Positions 14,440 through 19,024 of a DNA stretch of 19,024 bases are shown here, in pieces (positions within the stretch are counted from its first letter, which is position 1; each line of letters starts with the position of its first letter). The stretch is from NCBI GenBank assembly GCA_964544115.1, contig CAZJBP010000067.1, forward strand, positions 1 to 19,024, read 5' to 3'. A program made the translations under genes and the position numbers. This stretch comes from CAZJBP01 sp964544115 (GTDB lineage Bacteria > Verrucomicrobiota > Kiritimatiellia > UBA8416 > JADHWI01). Under the pieces are notes generated by a model. It was not told the DNA's origin, did not search any database, and saw only the letters and a program-made list of their open reading frames with translations.

Positions 14440-15658
14440 GAGCGAACAGATCATTCAGAAGTACAAGACCTACGTCATGCCCACCTACGCGCCGAATCTG
14501 GCGCTGACGCGGGGGCGGGGAACGCGCGTGTGGGACGCCGACGGCAAGGTGTACCTGGACTTCGGGGCGGGCATCTCGGTGACGAACACGGGCCACTGTC
14601 ACCCGACCGTGGTGGAGGCGATCCGCAAGCAGGCCGGCGAGCTGATGCACACCTCCAACCTGTACTACACGGAGAACCAGGCGCTGCTGGCCGAGAAGCT
14701 GTCGGGCCTGGCCTACGACGGCAAGGGCAAGTGCTTCTTCTGCAACTCGGGCGCCGAGGCCAACGAGGCGCTGGTGAAGCTGGCCCGGCTGTGGGGGCAC
14801 GACAGCGGCCGGTTCGAAGTCATCACGATGAACGGCTCGTTCCACGGCCGGACGCTGGCCATGGCGGCCGCGACCGGGCAGGAGAAGATCCGCAAGGGCT
14901 TCGAGCCGATGCCCGCCGGGTTCGCCTACGCCGACTTCAACAACCTCGAATCGGTGAAGGCCCAGATCAACGAGCGGACCGTCGCCGTGCTGCTCGAGGC
15001 CGTGCAGGGCGAGGGCGGCGTGGTGCCGGCCGACGAGGCGTTCCTCAAGGGCGTGCGCGCCCTGTGCGACGAGAAGAACCTGCTGATGCTGTGCGACGAG
15101 GTGCAGTGCGGCCTGGGCCGCACGGGGCAGTGGTTCGGGTTCCAGCGCGCGGGCGTGGCTCCGGATGCCTTCTCGCTGGCCAAGTCCCTCGGCAGCGGCT
15201 ATCCGATCGGCGCCCTGGTGGCCGGCCCGAAGCTGGCCGACGTGTTCCAGCCCGGCAAGCACGCGAGCACGTTCGGCGGCACGCCGCTGGCGAGCGCCGC
15301 GGCGCTGGCGACGCTCAAGGTCATCGAGAGCGAGGGCCTCGTGGCCCGGGCCGCGGAGATGGGCGCGAAGTTCCGGCAGGAGCTGGAAGAGCTGGCCGCT
15401 CAGTCGGAGTACACGCACGTCAAGGGCGTGCGGGGCGAGGGGCTGATGCTCGGCATGGTGCTGGACGAGGATCCGAAGCCGCTGATGGAGCGGCTGGTCG
15501 GGGCCGGCCTGCTGGCGCTGACCGCCGCGGGCAACGTGGTGCGCTTCCTGCCGCCGCTGACGGTGAAGGAAAGCGAGATCGACGAAGCGATCGACATTCT
15601 CGAAGAGTGCCTGGCCGACTGGCACGGCATCGAACTGGCCGACGAAGACGCGGAGTAG
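14432..15658 (+). CDS. argD: Acetylornithine aminotransferase
   Basis: ArgD is a PLP-dependent class III aminotransferase that makes N-acetylornithine from the semialdehyde and glutamate, and often also serves lysine synthesis. It has 408 residues. Visible blocks are GAGISVTNTGHCHPTVVEAI, the cofactor loop NSGAEANEALVKLAR, NGSFHGRTLA, LLEAVQGEGGVVPA, LCDEVQCGLGRTG (the Asp that binds the pyridine nitrogen), and the PLP lysine K251 in FSLAKSLGSGYPIGA. ASTFGGTPLASAAAL and VVRFLPPL follow. The ATG at 14432 overlaps the argB stop by 8 bases and has GGAG (14418-14421) upstream, which indicates translational coupling. The last residues are acidic and of no clear function. Confidence 0.97.
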   Translation: MTKSEQIIQKYKTYVMPTYAPNLALTRGRGTRVWDADGKVYLDFGAGISVTNTGHCHPTVVEAIRKQAGELMHTSNLYYTENQALLAEKLSGLAYDGKGKCFFCNSGAEANEALVKLARLWGHDSGRFEVITMNGSFHGRTLAMAAATGQEKIRKGFEPMPAGFAYADFNNLESVKAQINERTVAVLLEAVQGEGGVVPADEAFLKGVRALCDEKNLLMLCDEVQCGLGRTGQWFGFQRAGVAPDAFSLAKSLGSGYPIGALVAGPKLADVFQPGKHASTFGGTPLASAAALATLKVIESEGLVARAAEMGAKFRQELEELAAQSEYTHVKGVRGEGLMLGMVLDEDPKPLMERLVGAGLLALTAAGNVVRFLPPLTVKESEIDEAIDILEECLADWHGIELADEDAE

Positions 15659-15689
15659 GGCCCGCACCGTCGGGACTGAGGATGACGCC

Positions 15690-16983
15690 ATGAACCTGAG
15701 CGACCTCAAGGGCGAAAAAGTCGGGATCTGCGTTTCGGGCGGGCTGGACAGCCGGACCGTCACCAAGCGCCTGGTCGAGGCCGGCGTGGACGTGGTCTGC
15801 TTTACGGCCGACCTTGCCCAGCCGGACGAAACCGACATCCGCGGCGTGGTCGAGAAGATGGCGCCCTGCGGGGCCGAAACCCTCATCGTGAACCTGCGCG
15901 AGCCGATGGCGGAGGCCTGCTTCGAGGTCATCAAGGCGCAGGCCATGTACGACGGCGGGTACTGGAACACGACCGGCATCGCGCGGGCCGTGACCTGCCA
16001 GGGCCTTGTGCCGGCGATGAAGAAGAAGGGCCGGACGGTGCTGGCGCACGGCGCCACCGGGCGCGGCAATGACCAGATGCGGTTCGAGCGCTACACGAAC
16101 GTGCTCGCGCCGGAGATGAAGGTGTACGCGCCGTGGCGCGACGCCGGGCTGCTCAAGCAGTTCCCCGGGCGCCTGGAGATGGTCAGCTACCTGCGGCAGC
16201 ACGGCATCGAGGCCTTTCCGGGCGGACAGAAGCGGTATTCGACCGACGCCAACCTGGCGGGCCTGTCGCACGAGGCCGAGGATCTGGAAAGCCTGGGCAC
16301 CCCGTGCACGATCGTCAACCCGACCATGGGCGTCTGGCCCATGCAGGCCCCGGACAAGCCCGAAACGTTCACGGTGCGGTTCGAGGCGGCGCGGGCGGTC
16401 AGCATCAACGGCAAGGCGGTGACTCCCTTCGAGGCGATGCAGGCGGCCAACGCGATCGGCGGCCGCAACGGCGTGGGCCTGACGCACGCGCTGGAGAACC
16501 GGATCATCGGCACCAAGAGCCGGGGCGTGTACGAGGCCCCCGGCATGGAGCTGCTGGGCACCTGCCTGCGGTTCGTCTACCAGGCCACGATGGACCGGCG
16601 GTGCACCGAGCTCTTCCGGCAGCTCTCGCGGCTGGTGGCGGTGCAGATCTACGACGGGCGCTACTTTGATCCGGTGACCACCGCCTCCCTGGCCGCGATT
16701 GACAGCATGGCGGCGATGGCCAATGGCGCGGTCAGCGTGGACCTGTTCAAGGGCAACATCCTGTTCGGGTCGCTCAGTGACTGCCCTGCGTCGCTCTACA
16801 ACGAGGCCGACTCGTCCATGGAGGCCAGCGCCGGCCTGAACCCGGTCAGCTCCCAGGGCTTTGCCGAGATCCANNNNNNNNNNCCTGGCCAACTTGTACC
16901 ACGCCCAGGGGCGATATGCGGAAGCCGAGCCCCTCTAGCGGCGGGCCCGCGCGCTCGCACGGGCCGGCCAGATCCGGTCGTAG
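15690..16983 (+). CDS. argG: Argininosuccinate synthase (3' end disrupted by an assembly gap)
   Basis: ArgG joins citrulline and aspartate with ATP. The 394 codons before the gap show the N-type ATP loop CVSGGLDS (14-21), FTADLAQPDETD, LAHGATGRGNDQMRFERY, KVYAPWRD, YSTDANLAGLSHEAEDL and ENRIIGTKSRGVYEAPG. The binding pattern is typical, although SGGLDSR replaces the commoner SGGLDTS. The sequence stops in SSQGFAEI at the N run (16874-16883). After it, a TPR-like fragment ending in TAG comes first, then a stretch reading RARALARAGQIRS and a TAG at 16981-16983, which resembles an ArgG tail. The end given here assumes that tail belongs to the gene; reading straight through 10 N would end at 17063. 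Start ATG 15690 has GAGGA 8 nt upstream. Confidence 0.9.
16874..16883. other. Assembly gap (10 N) near the 3' end of argG
   Basis: The gap separates the body of argG from a short TPR-coding fragment and an ArgG-like tail. The frames on its two sides agree only if the true length is a multiple of three. Confidence 0.95.
16885..16938 (+). pseudogene. Fragment of a TPR (kinesin light chain type) coding repeat
   Basis: The bases read LANLYHAQGRYAEAEPL followed by TAG, then RRA. A standard TPR of this type reads LxxLYxAQGRYAEAEPLYRRAL, so the stop falls where tyrosine is expected (TAG differs from TAC by one base). No other TPR unit is in the window. It may be an inserted fragment or the product of wrong joining at the adjacent gap. 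Confidence 0.6.
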
Positions 16984-17025
16984 GCGAAGGCGGCGCGGCC
17001 GCTGTTCGCGGGGAGGACGTCAACG

Positions 17026-17832
17026 TTGCCCATCCACAGCGCAACCCCGGGTTCCGCTCCTGAAACGCCGGTCGTCATGACCATCGCCGGCTCCGACAGC
17101 GGCGGCGGCGCGGGCATCCAGACGGACCTGAAGACCTTCCACGCGCTGGGCGTGTTCGGCACGACGGCGATTACGTGCATCACCGCGCAAAACCCGTCCG
17201 GCGTGTCCGGCGTGGCGGCGATCGACCCCGCGATGGTAGCCCTGCAGATCCGCACCGTGTGCGAGGCGTTTCCCGTCGCCGCGGCCAAGACCGGGATGCT
17301 GTTTTCGGCGGCGATCGTGGAAGCGGTCGCGGAGGCGCTGGTGCAGGCGCGCATCCCGTGGCTGGTGGTCGACCCCGTCATGATCGCCACGTCCGGGGCC
17401 TCGCTCCTGCGGTCCGACGCCGTGGACGCGCTGCGCGAGCGGCTCCTGCCGATGGCAACGGTGATCACGCCGAACATCCCCGAAGCCGAGTTTCTGCTCG
17501 GGGCCAGAATCCGGAGCGTGGCCAGCCTGCGCGAGGCGGCGGCCGAACTCGCGCGCCGGTACGCCACGGCCTGCGCGCTCAAGGGCGGGCACCTGGAGTC
17601 CGACAAGGTGACCGACGTCCTGTTCTGCGACGGGCGGCTGCACGAGTGGTCTTCGCCGCGCATCGCCGCGGCCGAGACGCACGGGACGGGCTGCACGTTC
17701 GCCGCGGCCGTTACGGCCGGACTCGCGAAGGGCGAGGGGCTGCCGGAATCGGTGGAGCAGGCGCGTGCCTTCGTAATCCGCGCGCTGGCCCACCCGCACC
17801 GCACCGGCCGCCACTCGCCGCTCGGGGTGTGA
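17026..17832 (+). CDS. thiD: Hydroxymethylpyrimidine/phosphomethylpyrimidine kinase ThiD
   Basis: ThiD phosphorylates HMP to HMP-P and then HMP-PP for thiamine pyrophosphate synthesis. It is a ribokinase-fold enzyme. The 268 residues contain MTIAGSDSGGGAGIQTDLKT near the start, AITCITAQNPSGV, KTGMLFSAAIV, VVDPVMIATSGASLL, TPNIPEAEFLLG, ALKGGHL and the anion hole with catalytic cysteine HGTGC (219-223). The TTG at 17026 is chosen because GGGAGG (17011-17016) lies 9 nt upstream; the first in-frame ATG (17077) would begin right at MTIAGSDS and remove a normal N-terminal strand. It follows argG in the same direction, but no other thi gene is in the window. Cotranscription with the arg genes is possible. 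Confidence 0.95.
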   Translation: MPIHSATPGSAPETPVVMTIAGSDSGGGAGIQTDLKTFHALGVFGTTAITCITAQNPSGVSGVAAIDPAMVALQIRTVCEAFPVAAAKTGMLFSAAIVEAVAEALVQARIPWLVVDPVMIATSGASLLRSDAVDALRERLLPMATVITPNIPEAEFLLGARIRSVASLREAAAELARRYATACALKGGHLESDKVTDVLFCDGRLHEWSSPRIAAAETHGTGCTFAAAVTAGLAKGEGLPESVEQARAFVIRALAHPHRTGRHSPLGV

Positions 17833-17844
17833 AGGGGTGGGGGA

Positions 17845-17879
17845 AGTATTCAGAAGGCAGTATTCAGTATCCAGTAGGG
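17845..17879. repeat. Second heptamer array (AGTATTC type)
   Basis: Five heptamers in register: AGTATTC, AGAAGGC, AGTATTC, AGTATCC, AGTAGGG. The unit differs from the tilS array but has the same 7-nt period. It lies just after the thiD stop. Confidence 0.65.
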
Positions 17880-18008
17880 GCTTCCGCTCGCCTTCTCGCA
17901 GACCGTTCCCTCTCTTGAGGAGATGATCCCCGAATTTGCCAAGTTCCAACTCACGCGCCTTCGGCACGTTATGCATGCTTTTCTCAGATCTTCCGGATAT
18001 GTCCACTG

Positions 18009-18033
18009 GACCTATCACGGGAAATGGCGGGCA
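18009..18033. repeat. 25-nt imperfect direct repeat, copy 1
   Basis: It begins with GACCTATCACGGGAAA, identical in both copies, and continues TGGCGGGCA. It differs from copy 2 at two positions in 25. The copies are 91 bp apart. Confidence 0.6.
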
Positions 18034-18099
18034 AAAGACAACTACAACCACACATTTCGAGGCTCTGCCCACCCGCCCGTCCCCGTCATATGACAACAC

Positions 18100-18124
18100 G
18101 ACCTATCACGGGAAAAGCCGGGCA
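18100..18124. repeat. 25-nt imperfect direct repeat, copy 2
   Basis: It begins with the same 16 bases as copy 1 and continues AGCCGGGCA. In one frame both copies encode TYHGK-x-RA, which suggests a duplicated coding remnant. Confidence 0.6.
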
Positions 18125-18288
18125 TTTGCCAACATCATCTTCCCCTGTACTGCTAAGGCGGGCAGAGCGCGGCACTTCCGGCCAGCGGCGACGTCGGGCG
18201 GGATGGCGTGCATCCTCACCCGTCGCAACGCGTTGGCGTTCGGTAGTTAAGCGAGGAGGACCAGCCCATCAGATTGCGATGGCTTGCC

Positions 18289-18316
18289 TTGACAAGAAGC
18301 TGAGTTCTGGGACAAT
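18289..18316 (+). promoter_or_regulatory. Candidate promoter of the small secreted protein gene
   Basis: A perfect TTGACA (18289-18294) is followed after 16 nt by GACAAT (18311-18316, four of six bases). The leader would be about 100 nt and contains several short inverted repeats, for example TCACGTG (18336-18342) with CACGTGA (18358-18364). A TACAAT at 18399-18404 lacks a matching -35. Confidence 0.45.
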
Positions 18317-18424
18317 CCGACCCAGAGGCTGGCTATCACGTGCTGGCACAGTGCCCCCACGTGACGCCAGTCCTGCCAGCGAAAGACAAGTTGCCAGATA
18401 CAATAGTTGGCCATGGAGAACATG

Positions 18425-18850
18425 ATGAGAAAGACCATGCTCGCAATGCTCGTTGTGGCGATCTTGTCGGCGCTCGGCGCAACCGCATCAGAAGAGGATT
18501 CTCTGGGATGGACCTCCGCGGTCATCCAGTGCGGAAAGACGCCGGAAGCTGGCGACATTGCGTGCGAGATCAAGACCGGCGAGAAGGGATGGGATAAGTT
18601 CGTCATCCAGGCTTTCGGTAAGACCCACACACTGTCGGCCACAGACCTCGCCAAGCTGGAGGGGTTCCCGTTGTCATCCCTACGGACGAGTCATGAAGCG
18701 GGATACGAGAGGCTCGGGGGATATACCGTTCACTGTCGCTTCGACCGCACGTTCTACAATCCGGAGAAGAAGTTGATCACTGAGATCATCTATGTGTCAG
18801 TCACCAAGAACGGGGTCACCGTTTCAGACCGAAGAACAAAGGAACACTGA
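18425..18850 (+). CDS. Small secreted protein of unknown function (possible integron cassette gene)
   Basis: I do not recognise the family. The 141-residue product has a clear signal peptide: basic MRK, a hydrophobic core to about residue 18, and a likely cleavage near ATA-SEEDS. The mature part is hydrophilic, with three cysteines (IQCGK, IACEI, VHCRF) that could form a disulfide. It has alternating strand-like segments (KFVIQAFGKTHTL, YTVHCRF, ITEIIYVSVTKNGVTVSD). The ATG at 18425 has GGAG (18415-18418) 6 nt upstream; ATGs at 18413 and 18422 are in frame. Base use is less GC-rich than in the genes to the left. The stop is followed immediately by an attC-like site, as in integron cassettes. 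Confidence 0.75.
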   Translation: MRKTMLAMLVVAILSALGATASEEDSLGWTSAVIQCGKTPEAGDIACEIKTGEKGWDKFVIQAFGKTHTLSATDLAKLEGFPLSSLRTSHEAGYERLGGYTVHCRFDRTFYNPEKKLITEIIYVSVTKNGVTVSDRRTKEH

Positions 18851-18908
18851 GGCCAACAAATTGGTCCTGCCGCCGCCCAAGCGCGTCGGCAGACCATAGG
18901 CGTTGGGG
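18851..18908 (+). mobile_element. Integron attC-like recombination site
   Basis: The 58 bases have the full order of an attC site. R'' is GGCCAAC (18851-18857; consensus RYYYAAC, six of seven). A 5-nt spacer follows, then L'' GGTCCTGCCG (18863-18872), a 14-nt terminal loop, L' CGGCAGACC (18887-18895), a 6-nt spacer, and R' GTTGGGG (18902-18908; consensus GTTRRRY, six of seven). L'' and L' pair over 9 bp with one extrahelical C, and R'' and R' pair over 5 bp. It begins right after one stop codon and ends 6 nt before the next start codon. No integrase gene is in the window. Confidence 0.6.
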
Positions 18909-18914
18909 AATTGC

Positions 18915-19024
18915 ATGAAGAGAATCCAGAGTAAAATAGCTGCATGCTGCCTCCTGATGCTAGCGTCCTGCACGACCGTCAATCCTGGAGGATTCAATGG
19001 TGTGTGGTTGTTCCCCGCCAGTCC
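18915..19024 (+). CDS. Putative lipoprotein, N-terminal part (runs off the window)
   Basis: The ATG at 18915 has GGGGAA (18905-18910) 4 nt upstream and opens a frame without stops to the window end (36 codons). It begins MKRIQSKIAACCLLMLASC, a basic start and hydrophobic core ending in the lipobox LASC, so the mature protein should be lipidated at Cys19. The visible rest, TTVNPGGFNGVWLFPAS, matches no family I know. The start lies directly after the attC-like site, a position typical of the first gene of an integron cassette. Confidence 0.7.
   Translation, partial: MKRIQSKIAACCLLMLASCTTVNPGGFNGVWLFPAS

Larger units (their letters stand above)
17833..18424. other. 592-nt region without a recognised gene
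   Basis: Short open frames exist here, but none has family similarity or a good ribosome binding site. Base composition becomes visibly less GC-rich from about 17880. The region holds a heptamer array, a 25-nt imperfect direct repeat and a candidate promoter. It also has bases that fit an integron R' box (GTTAAGC at 18246-18252; GTTGGCC at 18406-18412), for which I cannot show a convincing partner. One frame from 17922 reads SSGYVHWTYHGKWRAKDNYN before a stop; it could be a gene remnant. Confidence 0.5.

Noticed and set aside
14396..16069. Long open frame on the minus strand opposite argD and argG (557 codons)
   Set aside because: It mirrors argD and argG, which have complete family motifs. 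Long antisense frames are expected in GC-rich DNA, and its translation is low-complexity His/Arg/Gln-rich.
17936..18250. Plus-strand open frame after thiD (104 codons)
   Set aside because: It has no ribosome binding site, no family similarity and a threonine/serine-rich low-complexity start. It crosses both direct repeats in a frame that looks unselected.
18851..18908. Reading the hairpin after 18850 as a rho-independent terminator
   Set aside because: No U tract follows the stem; the next gene's ribosome binding site does. The two-part stem with defined spacers fits attC better.

Overview
The window is GC-rich bacterial chromosome, probably from a metagenome assembly, because it carries three 10-N scaffold gaps and one 100-N gap. 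I would place it in the PVC superphylum (Kiritimatiellota, Verrucomicrobiota or Lentisphaerota) with moderate confidence. The grounds are the serS-tilS-ftsH order, an argJ-argB-argD-argG cluster, and interspersed heptamer repeats that read as RST.NAQ-type peptides, plus a GHPERSEGS-type repeat. No rRNA or tRNA gene or CRISPR array is visible, and no phage block.

Layout. Positions 1-3493 (minus strand) hold serS, tilS and the start of ftsH: seryl-tRNA charging, tRNA-Ile2 lysidine formation and the membrane AAA protease. tilS is interrupted by two assembly gaps, one of them in a heptamer array. A divergent promoter region (3535-3626) separates this block from rplM-rpsI (ribosomal proteins L13 and S9), which ends in a good rho-independent terminator. 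A DEAD-box RNA helicase with an Arg/Gly-rich tail follows.

Positions 6315-10678 form a sulfate-uptake operon: an Rrf2-family regulator with four cysteines, a periplasmic sulfate-binding protein, two permeases (CysT, CysW) and the ATPase CysA. A small membrane protein is attached at the 3' end. An inverted repeat over the regulator's promoter is a likely operator. A convergent gene for an uncharacterised two-helix membrane protein comes next, then a repeat-rich intergenic region.

Positions 12332-16983 are arginine biosynthesis (argJ, argB, argD, argG), tightly packed and partly overlapping. argG breaks at a gap near its 3' end, where a TPR-coding fragment lies against an ArgG-like tail. thiD (thiamine pyrimidine kinase) follows, using a TTG start.

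From about 17880 to the end the base composition is visibly less GC-rich. This stretch holds a 0.6-kb region without a recognisable gene, a small secreted protein of unknown function and the start of a lipoprotein gene. Between the last two genes, 58 bases (18851-18908) have the architecture of an integron attC site: R boxes, 5- and 6-nt spacers, and a 9-bp L stem with one extrahelical base. The next start codon lies just after it. The right end may therefore be the edge of an integron gene-cassette array. This is the most interesting feature of the window.
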